Assembly: GCA_021767245.1 (NCBI GenBank)
Contig: JAASTO010000134.1
Location: 1-7,412, forward strand
Source of the DNA: Balneolaceae bacterium
GTDB lineage: Bacteria; Bacteroidota; Rhodothermia; Balneolales; Balneolaceae
DNA length: 7,412 bases
Reading direction: 5' to 3'
Under the pieces are notes generated by a model. The model saw only the letters and a program-made list of their open reading frames with translations. It did no database searches and had not been told where the DNA came from. The position numbers and the translations under genes are program-made. This document shows, in pieces, positions 1 to 4,922 of this stretch. Positions within the stretch are counted from its first letter, which is position 1. Each line of letters starts with the position of its first letter.

Positions 1-83
1 AAACTAAACTGAGCAAAAGCAGGTAATGAAACGACGGCAAATACTACCCCTACAAAAAGCGAACGAGTGAAAGTTTTGGCCAT
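1..83 (-). CDS. Exported protein, N-terminus only (possible TonB-dependent receptor)
   Basis: Seen: an ATG at 83-81 opens a frame of 27 codons that runs off the left edge. It begins MAKTFTRSLF and continues with a hydrophobic stretch ending in PAFAQ. This is a classical Sec signal peptide: basic N-region, hydrophobic core, and an Ala-Phe-Ala motif for signal peptidase I with cleavage before Gln25. The ATG lies only 3 bases after the fecR stop codon, so the two genes are almost certainly co-transcribed. Known: in Bacteroidota, genes directly downstream of FecR with this spacing are often TonB-dependent receptors (SusC-like, some with an STN signalling domain) or other outer-membrane proteins. 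Inference: this is the outer-membrane partner of the sigma/FecR pair. Nothing beyond the signal peptide is visible, so the family is a guess from context. Confidence 0.8.
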   Translation of the reverse strand, partial: MAKTFTRSLFVGVVFAVVSLPAFAQFS

Positions 84-86
84 TGA

Positions 87-1058
87 TTATGAATCCGCGT
101 TAAACTGATAGGTTTTGGTATCAACTTTAGTAAAGCTACCGCCAAGAACCAGCTCAAAATCTCTTAGAACGGTGTCAATATCGCCTAACTCAATAGATCC
201 GCTGAGCGTTTCATTCTTAACGACATCAGGACCTTGAATGCTGATATTATAATGCTGTTCAAGCTCGCTGAAAATATCACCAACCCGGTCGTTATTGAAT
301 ATAAGTTCGTTATTAAGCCAGTCGGTGTACACCTGTGGGTCTTTTTGGGTGACCACAGGAGAAGGCGTATTAAGGTCAATTTTAGAGGACTGCCCCGGTT
401 CTAATTCGATGGCATTACCTGAATCGAGTGCTTCAAAGCTGATGCGGCCTTCTTCGAGGAATACGCTGGAAGTATTATCCCGTTCACTCAAGATGAATTT
501 AGTCCCCAGAACCTGAACTTTTGATTGTTCGGTTTTTACAGTAAATATTCTTTGGGGATCGGAAGTAACCTCAAAATAAGCCTCGCCCTCCAGTTTATAG
601 GTCATCTCATTATCGTTTTCATTGATCATGTAAATCTTCGAGTGTGGACGTAGACTAACGCTTGATCCGTCACTGAGTGTAACCTGAGAAATGGATGCAA
701 AGCTTTCACCGATCAGGGTAGGCTGAGCTTGATCCTGAATCAGGAAGCTTCCAACTACAGCTGCGATCAGGATAGAAGCCGCAATGGCAAAGCGCCTTAT
801 AGCAGGAGTCATTGAAAGGATCCTTCCTTTATTTGATCCGGATTCATTGATCTTACTTTCTATGGAATCCCAGAGATCATCAGAATTCACCATATCCACA
901 TCCTTTTCCTCAACGGTTCTCTTGTAATTGAACAGATCGTTGAGCAACGGATCCTCATCAGAACCTAAAGCCTTGAGATCAGGCAGAGCCTCTCCGATTC
1001 TTTTAGCAAGAAGGAGGTCGGGATCATTGGGTGGTAATATGTTGGGGTTGTTTGCCAT
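87..1058 (-). CDS. FecR-family anti-sigma factor
   Basis: A 323-aa inner-membrane anti-sigma factor. Seen: a hydrophilic N-terminal region (about 1-88) that would face the cytoplasm, one transmembrane helix at about 90-107, a FecR domain at about 115-210 (including TLSDGSSVSL, LEGEAYFEV and VQVLGTKF), and a C-terminal DUF4974-like domain at about 248-318 (ELIFNNDRVGDIFSELEQ...). Known: such proteins hold an ECF sigma factor at the membrane and release it when an outer-membrane receptor with a signalling domain senses its ligand; the C-terminal periplasmic part contacts the receptor. Context: it lies 56 bases after the Asp-tailed 421-aa lipoprotein gene and 3 bases before an exported-protein gene. 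Unusually, it is separated from the only sigma gene in the window by two lipoprotein genes. There is no Shine-Dalgarno sequence before the ATG; a hairpin ends 7 bases upstream. The family call is firm, the sigma partner is inferred. Confidence 0.93.
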   Translation of the reverse strand: MANNPNILPPNDPDLLLAKRIGEALPDLKALGSDEDPLLNDLFNYKRTVEEKDVDMVNSDDLWDSIESKINESGSNKGRILSMTPAIRRFAIAASILIAAVVGSFLIQDQAQPTLIGESFASISQVTLSDGSSVSLRPHSKIYMINENDNEMTYKLEGEAYFEVTSDPQRIFTVKTEQSKVQVLGTKFILSERDNTSSVFLEEGRISFEALDSGNAIELEPGQSSKIDLNTPSPVVTQKDPQVYTDWLNNELIFNNDRVGDIFSELEQHYNISIQGPDVVKNETLSGSIELGDIDTVLRDFELVLGGSFTKVDTKTYQFNADS

Positions 1059-1065
1059 AGAAGTA

Positions 1066-1091
1066 ACCGGGTAAGGGGAAACTTACCCGGT
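1066..1091 (-). repeat. Intercistronic hairpin just before fecR
   Basis: A perfect 10-bp inverted repeat (accgggtaag at 1066-1075, cttacccggt at 1082-1091) with a 6-base loop. It sits between the stop of the 421-aa lipoprotein gene and the fecR ATG, ending 7 bases from that ATG. On the minus-strand transcript no U-tract follows it (the next bases are TACTTCT), so it is not a standard intrinsic terminator. It could protect the upstream mRNA 3' end after processing, or restrain fecR translation. The role is inferred. Confidence 0.7.
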
Positions 1092-1114
1092 ATTAGTTTT
1101 TAGATTATCAGGTG

Positions 1115-2380
1115 TTAGTTATCACTGTCATTATCATCATCATCATCGTTATCATTGTCTCCGTCATTATCATCATCGTCGTCATCACTGTCTTCGCCGT
1201 CATCATCGTCCTGATACTCAAACTCGATCTCGTCGGCTATGAACCGGCTTTGATCCTGTGGACTGATATAACCTTCCACGTCGGCATACACGGTGGTTCC
1301 GGCTTCGAGTGCTGCGGCTACTTCTTCCAGGGTTTCGATGCCATCATCTCCCTCAACTTCGGTACGTCCGGTGATAATTACCAGGATATTGTTGCTGAGT
1401 AAAACGGTTCTTTCAACAGTGTCCACTTCGCTGACAATGGCTTCCAGCTCTTCTTCATCGTCCGTTACTATACCGGATTTTAGATTGACCTTGTACAGTT
1501 TTGGCAGATTCGCGAACCGAAGTAGAGCGGTGCCGTCACCATCCATTTCTATAGTACCTGATACGGTTTTAGTGGATTCGTCACCGTTGGTGTTTTTGTA
1601 CATACTCATTTCATAAGTCAGTGTACCGGTTACACCTTGTTCGAGAGAGCCATAGAACGCTACGCTATCTTTGTTGATCTGTACATCAAGCAGGTTGATC
1701 TCATTGACAAATGAACGTTCAAAGGTATCACCATTCTTACGCACTGCATTGATGGAACCGTTGCCGGTGTGTTTACCATCAAGAGTCAGGATCTCAGTGG
1801 CATCACTGACACCACGGATCGCAAAAGTATCGGCCCGGCTGAAATCGGAAGATCTGAAGTTGCTGGTGAGGTCTCCGGTTCTGTTAGCTGTGAACTGAAT
1901 ATTTTCGATCTGATCTCTGTTTGCTCTTGGCATGGCAATGAATTGATCATCAATATCCGTGAAAATGTAAGTAAGAAGGGCAGAAGTATTCTTCTCGAAA
2001 TTCGGTTTTACAACGCTTCTTTCAAAGCTCAGGGTATGAGTACCAGTGGCAGGATCGTATTCATAGTTGAAATTCCGTTCGTTTCCACGACCGGAGTACT
2101 CATCGTCATCATCGTCATCATTTTTGAAGGCGGTGTTGCCGGTTGAAAATCCATCGCTTGATACTGTTGCGAGGGCATCATTCAAACTGGAAAAAACACC
2201 ATCATTGTCGTCAGAAAGTGCTTGCCCCATGATCTGGCTGGCTGCCTCCAGCTCTTCCGGTGTCAGTTCATTGTTGTTGAGTTCACTGGATACATCACCC
2301 AGGCTACAGGCTGAGAAGATCACAACTGAAGCAAGAATAAAACCGGTGGCTTTTGTTAAGTTTTTTATAAGTGTTTTCAT
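1115..2380 (-). CDS. Asp-tailed lipoprotein with DUF5666-like domain
   Basis: A 421-aa predicted lipoprotein of unknown function. Seen: a basic N-terminus (MKTLIKNLTK), a hydrophobic core and the lipobox IFSAC with Cys25 as the lipidated residue. A six-Asp run at 88-93 is followed by a beta-rich middle region (about 100-270). Residues 315-388 (IVSEVDTVER..., GTTVYADVEG, FIADEIEFE) resemble the DUF5666 small beta-barrel. The last 31 residues (391-421) are almost only Asp, Asn, Gly, Glu and Ser. Start choice: the open frame extends 39 codons further to an ATG at 2497, but that codon lies in the loop of the upstream terminator, and another ATG at 2407 lies inside the predicted promoter. Only the ATG at 2380 gives a leading lipoprotein signal. 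No Shine-Dalgarno sequence is visible. It is probably the first gene of an operon with fecR. The acidic tail suggests cation binding at the cell surface (inference). Confidence 0.85.
   Translation of the reverse strand: MKTLIKNLTKATGFILASVVIFSACSLGDVSSELNNNELTPEELEAASQIMGQALSDDNDGVFSSLNDALATVSSDGFSTGNTAFKNDDDDDDEYSGRGNERNFNYEYDPATGTHTLSFERSVVKPNFEKNTSALLTYIFTDIDDQFIAMPRANRDQIENIQFTANRTGDLTSNFRSSDFSRADTFAIRGVSDATEILTLDGKHTGNGSINAVRKNGDTFERSFVNEINLLDVQINKDSVAFYGSLEQGVTGTLTYEMSMYKNTNGDESTKTVSGTIEMDGDGTALLRFANLPKLYKVNLKSGIVTDDEEELEAIVSEVDTVERTVLLSNNILVIITGRTEVEGDDGIETLEEVAAALEAGTTVYADVEGYISPQDQSRFIADEIEFEYQDDDDGEDSDDDDDDNDGDNDNDDDDDNDSDN
1118..1210 (-). repeat. Asp-codon-rich tract encoding the acidic C-terminal tail
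   Basis: Thirty-one consecutive codons, mostly GAT/GAC with interspersed AAT/AAC, GGC and a few others, run right up to the stop of the 421-aa lipoprotein. On the plus strand it reads as an imperfect ATC/GTC trinucleotide array. The mixed synonymous codons indicate an old or selected acidic tail rather than a fresh pure triplet expansion. A smaller six-Asp tract of the same kind is at 2102-2119 in the same gene. Confidence 0.85.
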
Positions 2381-2400
2381 AATTAAAAATTGATTGTTGA

Positions 2401-2440
2401 TGTTCATAGGTATTACACATGAACCGATGAAAACCCCTAA
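2401..2440 (-). promoter_or_regulatory. Candidate ECF-sigma promoter of the 421-aa lipoprotein/fecR operon
   Basis: Read on the minus strand, this 40-base block starts TTAGGGGT (2440-2433), contains TGTGTAATA (2419-2411) and ends TGAACA (2406-2401). It matches, without gaps and at 29 of 40 positions, the block at 3376-3337 before the other lipoprotein gene. GGGGT and TAATA are 17 bases apart, which fits -35 and -10 boxes of an ECF promoter, and TGAACA falls where transcription would start, giving a leader of about 22 bases. A 6-bp inverted repeat (gttcat 2402-2407, atgaac 2419-2424) brackets the -10. That the sigma factor in this window uses it is inferred. Confidence 0.65.
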
Positions 2441-2472
2441 CCAATGGTATAAAAGTTTTAGATCAATAAAAT

Positions 2473-2509
2473 AAGAAAAAACCCTGCCATGGTTCATATG
2501 GCAGGGTTT
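2473..2509 (-). terminator. Rho-independent terminator after the 243-aa lipoprotein gene
   Basis: A perfect 12-bp inverted repeat (aaaccctgccat 2479-2490, atggcagggttt 2498-2509) with a 7-base loop. On the minus strand the stem runs into TTTTTTCTT, a good U-tract. It lies 38 bases after the stop of the 243-aa lipoprotein gene and upstream of the next promoter, so it separates that transcript from the 421-aa lipoprotein operon. Confidence 0.9.
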
Positions 2510-2547
2510 GTTTGGGTAGTGTTATAAGTGAGTTTTCATTTGGATGA

Positions 2548-3279
2548 TTAATCATCGTCGTCATCATCATTATCGTCATCGTCATCGTCATCGTCATCGT
2601 CGTCATCATCATCACCTTCAGCATCGAATGAGTTTTCAATGTTATCCTCGATGATCTCTCTGTTTGCGGGATCGTTTGGATCCAGGGCGTTTCCGTTTAA
2701 GTCAACAAACCAAGCTGATGGATCAATGTTGATGGCTACTGAAGGTGAGCCGCTGGTATCGCTGATCTCCAGAGGTGGATTCAGGTCCATTTCGATCTCG
2801 AAGTCGGTATCGGTTCTGAACATGAATTCCTCACCGTTATAGATACCTTTGATCACCATAGAGTACCCATCGTCATCACCGTCTTTAATGAAATCCGGGT
2901 CGTTAACAGAATTTCCGTCATCATCATTTTCGATCTCCATCTCAAACTCGTCATAGAGTCCGTTAGAGATATTTTGTGAGGTGAGCTCAATAGCACTTCC
3001 ATCTAAAGGAAGATTCACGATGAGATCTTCCACTTCAAAGTCTGCCGAGTCATCATTCACGCTTTCAAGTTCGAGTTCTTCAACCAGAAATTTGATCTCT
3101 GTCAAAGAATCGAGGCTTACAGCTTTGAATTTTGCTGCGGTTGAGTTAGTGTTGATCTGCATTTTTACGGATACATCTTTGGGTCCGTTGTTATCGGAGC
3201 CGGCGATATCACAGCCCGTGGTAATAAATAGAGCGGCAACTAAAAACGTTAGCGGTGTAAACAATCTTGATAAATTCAT
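2548..3279 (-). CDS. Poly-Asp-tailed lipoprotein (DUF4382-like)
   Basis: A 243-aa predicted lipoprotein of unknown function. Seen: a signal peptide (MNLSRLFTPL, hydrophobic core 11-19) with Cys23 as the likely lipidated residue (FITTGC). Residues about 35-190 form a beta-rich domain whose pattern (DVSVKMQIN, LTEIKFLVEELEL, GLYDEFEMEIE) recalls the DUF4382 family; this assignment is tentative. DGDDDGYS at 133-140 fits a DxDxDG calcium-loop pattern, and DLNGN at 193-197 is similar. The C-terminus from residue 223 is 14 Asp, one Asn, six Asp, then stop. An SD-like AAGGAA 7 bases before the ATG supports the start. It is preceded by a candidate ECF promoter and followed by its own terminator, so it appears to be a separate transcript. 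The protein is very acidic, and cation binding at the envelope is a reasonable inference. Confidence 0.87.
   Translation of the reverse strand: MNLSRLFTPLTFLVAALFITTGCDIAGSDNNGPKDVSVKMQINTNSTAAKFKAVSLDSLTEIKFLVEELELESVNDDSADFEVEDLIVNLPLDGSAIELTSQNISNGLYDEFEMEIENDDDGNSVNDPDFIKDGDDDGYSMVIKGIYNGEEFMFRTDTDFEIEMDLNPPLEISDTSGSPSVAINIDPSAWFVDLNGNALDPNDPANREIIEDNIENSFDAEGDDDDDDDDDDDDDDNDDDDDD
2551..2613 (-). repeat. GAT/GAC repeat encoding the poly-Asp C-terminus
   Basis: Twenty-one codons, 20 Asp and one Asn, end at the stop codon. The tract includes a perfect five-copy hexanucleotide tandem repeat (atcgtc on the plus strand, 2572-2601; GATGAC-type codon pairs on the coding strand). Gain or loss of one unit would add or remove two Asp without changing frame, so the tail length could vary between strains. 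Confidence 0.9.
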
Positions 3280-3286
3280 TGTTTTG

Positions 3287-3292
3287 TTCCTT
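3287..3292 (-). promoter_or_regulatory. Ribosome binding site of the 243-aa lipoprotein gene
   Basis: AAGGAA on the minus strand, 7 bases before the ATG at 3279. It is one of only two recognisable Shine-Dalgarno-like sites in the window; the 421-aa lipoprotein, fecR and M23 starts have none. It supports the chosen start. Confidence 0.6.
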
Positions 3293-3336
3293 GTGTTGTA
3301 ATTATTTGGTTAAGTAAACAGCTTCCAACTGTTTTG

Positions 3337-3376
3337 TGTTCACCCTTATTACACACAAAAAGAAGAGTACCCCTAA
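3337..3376 (-). promoter_or_regulatory. Candidate ECF-sigma promoter of the 243-aa lipoprotein gene
   Basis: On the minus strand the block starts TTAGGGGT (3376-3369), contains TGTGTAATA (3355-3347) and ends TGAACA (3342-3337), with the same spacing as the block at 2440-2401. The spacer bases differ while the boxes are identical, as expected for shared promoter elements. The predicted leader is about 59 bases and holds a small 6-bp hairpin (3316-3321 with 3329-3334). An 8-bp inverted repeat (ttttgtgt 3332-3339, acacaaaa 3353-3360) overlaps the -10. It lies directly after the sigma gene stop. Confidence 0.65.
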
Positions 3377-3381
3377 AAAAA

Positions 3382-3981
3382 TTATAAATAATCTTTAGCG
3401 ACCTGAGATAAGGAGGCACGAAGGTCTTTTAAAGCCAGTCCCATGTGATTTTCAATGGTCTTAACAGACACTTCCAGGGTTTCAGCGGCTTCTTTATAGG
3501 TGAATTCCTGAAGAAAACAGAGCCGGAAAACCTCCTGTCTTTTATCGGGCATGGCAGAGATCGCTTTTTCGATGGCGTTATTTAATTCCCTTCGGTTGAG
3601 AGCTTCGTCAGCAGAATTTTGTGATTCGGCTACATCGGGTACTTCCTGATTTTTATCAAATTTGGAATGATCGCGAAAGAGATTCAGCATTCTCGTATAA
3701 GCGATACGGAAAAGGTAAGCCCGCAGCGATTTGGTTTCATCAATACCATCCCTGTTTTCCCAGATGTACACAAAAGCTTTTTGAATAAGGTCTTCAGCAG
3801 CTTCTTTTGCCAATCCCTTTTGCTTCAGGTAGCGAAACAGTTCGTCATGGTGTTTCTCAAAAAACATCTTAAAAGCTTTTTGATCCCCATTCCTGATCCT
3901 CAGATAAATAGCATGATCATCTGTCTCAGAATCCAAAGCTGCTCCTAATAGCAGCAGAAGTTGTACAAGCGTTAATTCCAT
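3382..3981 (-). CDS. ECF RNA polymerase sigma factor (FecI-like)
   Basis: A sigma-70 family ECF factor of 199 aa, within the normal size range. Seen: region 2 at about 36-106, with AAEDLIQKAFVYIWENRD (61-78) as the conserved core-binding helix and SLRAYLFRIAYTRMLNLFRD following, which melts and reads the -10; a short acidic linker (about 107-128); region 4 at about 131-192 with MPDKRQEVFRL and the helix-turn-helix FTYKEAAETLEVSVKTIENHM, which reads the -35. Its likely restraint is the FecR at 1058-87. The two candidate promoters at 3376-3337 and 2440-2401 are its probable targets (inference). Start: the ATG at 3981 gives an odd leucine-rich N-terminus (VQLLLLLGAAL) and no Shine-Dalgarno site. 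A TTG at 3936 with AGGAG 5 bases upstream would give 184 aa starting just before the usual DHAIYLRIRNGD segment, so the true start is uncertain. Confidence 0.93.
   Translation of the reverse strand: MELTLVQLLLLLGAALDSETDDHAIYLRIRNGDQKAFKMFFEKHHDELFRYLKQKGLAKEAAEDLIQKAFVYIWENRDGIDETKSLRAYLFRIAYTRMLNLFRDHSKFDKNQEVPDVAESQNSADEALNRRELNNAIEKAISAMPDKRQEVFRLCFLQEFTYKEAAETLEVSVKTIENHMGLALKDLRASLSQVAKDYL
3942..3946 (-). promoter_or_regulatory. Possible ribosome binding site for an internal TTG start of the sigma gene
   Basis: AGGAG on the minus strand lies 5 bases before an in-frame TTG at 3936-3934. Using it removes the unusual leucine-rich first 15 residues and yields a typical ECF N-terminus (DSETDDHAIYLRIR). 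The upstream ATG at 3981 has only AT-rich sequence before it. The choice between the two cannot be settled from sequence alone. Confidence 0.45.
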
Positions 3982-4044
3982 TTAATATTAGATGATATCT
4001 TTTTTTACCGATATTATAGAAGTAATCTCCAAAAAGAAATCACC
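3982..4044. promoter_or_regulatory. Divergent promoter region between sigma and M23 genes
   Basis: These 63 AT-rich bases separate the two divergent genes, so the promoters for both probably lie here or reach into the opposite gene. On the minus strand a TATAAT is present at 4018-4013, 31 bases before the sigma ATG, without a convincing -35 partner. The GGGGT/TAATA block seen before the lipoprotein genes is absent, which suggests that the sigma gene does not use it. Confidence 0.4.
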
Positions 4045-4851
4045 ATGAAATCGTTCTGGCTACTTCTGTTCTTGATCGTTAGCGGACTGACTCAAGATAA
4101 CAGTTCAGTGAATGTTTACCGAATTGAAACTGAAACGGGCATTGAGATCTATGCCAAGAATTCCAATCTCTATCCCGTAACCCTGAATTATATGGTGGAG
4201 TATGAGAATTTGACTCCCAGCCGGGAACTCCCCCTTGTGCAGGTGCTTCAGCCAAATACCGATCAAAAACTGATGGAGTTTGAGTTCTCCAATTTGGCAG
4301 CGGGCTGGGAATACAGTTCCCGTTATCGGTATTATATGGGGGATGTCAACGTGCGGCACAACGATTCTTTTGCCTACCGACTGCCGTTCCCAATTGGGGA
4401 AGAGTTTTTACTGACTCAGGGCTTCAACGGCTCTTTCTCGCATCAGGGAGAGCTTCCACATGCGCTCGACTTTGCCATGCCGGAAGGAACCCCGATCTAT
4501 GCGGCCCGCAATGGAAAGGTGGTGATGCTTGAAGGAAGCAATTCAAAAGGGGGACCTACTGCCGAGTTTATGGAATATGCCAACTTCATTACCGTGATGC
4601 ATGATGATGGCACTTTTGCTGATTATTCCCATCTTAAATTCCGTGGAGTGAATGTGGAGTTAGGCCAAAATGTGAGGATGGGGCAGCTTATCGGATATTC
4701 CGGGGCAACGGGATTTGCAACCGGACCTCATCTCCATTTTGTAGTTAAAAAGGCAAAACGCGGAGGTGGTTTTGTGTCCATTCCGGTTCGATTCGCCACG
4801 CGAAGAGGTATCATGGAATTGCAGGCGGGGGAATCGTATATCGGATATTGA
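4045..4851 (+). CDS. Secreted M23 (LytM-type) metallopeptidase
   Basis: A 268-aa zinc endopeptidase predicted to act on peptidoglycan cross-bridges or stem peptides in the envelope. Seen: an N-terminal hydrophobic signal (MKSFWLLLFLIVSGL), a beta-rich non-catalytic region at about 20-112, and an M23 domain at about 119-250. The catalytic set is present: His133 or His139 and Asp142 (SHQGELPHALDF), His196 (DYSHLKF), and the HxH motif His229/His231 (ATGPHLHF). By family knowledge, the first His, the Asp and the last His bind zinc, while His196 and His229 are catalytic. The spacing around the first ligand is a variant: HALD is HxxD where HxxxD is usual, so His133 may be the true ligand. No Shine-Dalgarno sequence precedes the ATG. 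It is divergent from the sigma gene and convergent with the M16 gene. No link to the sigma cluster is evident apart from adjacency. M23 proteins can also be inactive activators, but the complete motif set argues for activity. Confidence 0.93.
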   Translation: MKSFWLLLFLIVSGLTQDNSSVNVYRIETETGIEIYAKNSNLYPVTLNYMVEYENLTPSRELPLVQVLQPNTDQKLMEFEFSNLAAGWEYSSRYRYYMGDVNVRHNDSFAYRLPFPIGEEFLLTQGFNGSFSHQGELPHALDFAMPEGTPIYAARNGKVVMLEGSNSKGGPTAEFMEYANFITVMHDDGTFADYSHLKFRGVNVELGQNVRMGQLIGYSGATGFATGPHLHFVVKKAKRGGGFVSIPVRFATRRGIMELQAGESYIGY

Positions 4852-4854
4852 GCC

Positions 4855-4892
4855 AAAAAAACGCCGATAACTCAATGGAATCATCGGCGTTT
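4855..4892 (-). terminator. Terminator between the convergent M23 and M16 genes
   Basis: A perfect 10-bp inverted repeat (aaacgccgat 4859-4868, atcggcgttt 4883-4892) with a 14-base loop. On the minus strand the stem ends in seven T (4861-4855), giving a standard terminator for the M16 transcript. On the plus strand only three T follow, so it would terminate the M23 transcript less efficiently. A second small hairpin (tttcag 4890-4895, ctgaaa 4903-4908) overlaps its right edge. Confidence 0.85.
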
Positions 4893-4922
4893 CAGGCTTG
4901 GTCTGAAAAGAGATCTTAAATA

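Noticed and set aside
46..51. Another AGGGGT on the minus strand, possible third ECF promoter
   Set aside because: It is inside the signal peptide codons of the exported protein, and 17 bases further the sequence is CATTA rather than TAATA.
1112..1402. Plus-strand open frame beginning with a long Ile/Val run that looks like a membrane helix
   Set aside because: It is the reverse complement of the GAT/GAC tract of the acidic tail (ATC/GTC read as Ile/Val); no start signal and it opposes a clear gene.
2067..2393. Plus-strand open frame with serine runs
   Set aside because: A shadow of the signal peptide region and six-Asp run of the 421-aa lipoprotein; no independent support.
2551..2613. Short tandem repeats suggesting a CRISPR or intergenic satellite
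   Set aside because: The units are 3-6 bases without spacers and lie in frame within a coding region.
3316..3334. Small 6-bp hairpin in the 243-aa lipoprotein leader as a riboswitch or terminator
   Set aside because: Short stem, no U-tract and no further conserved structure; too weak to call.
4660..4884. Minus-strand 74-codon frame opposite the end of the M23 gene
   Set aside because: It lies antisense to the conserved catalytic region and begins within the terminator hairpin; no recognisable protein features.
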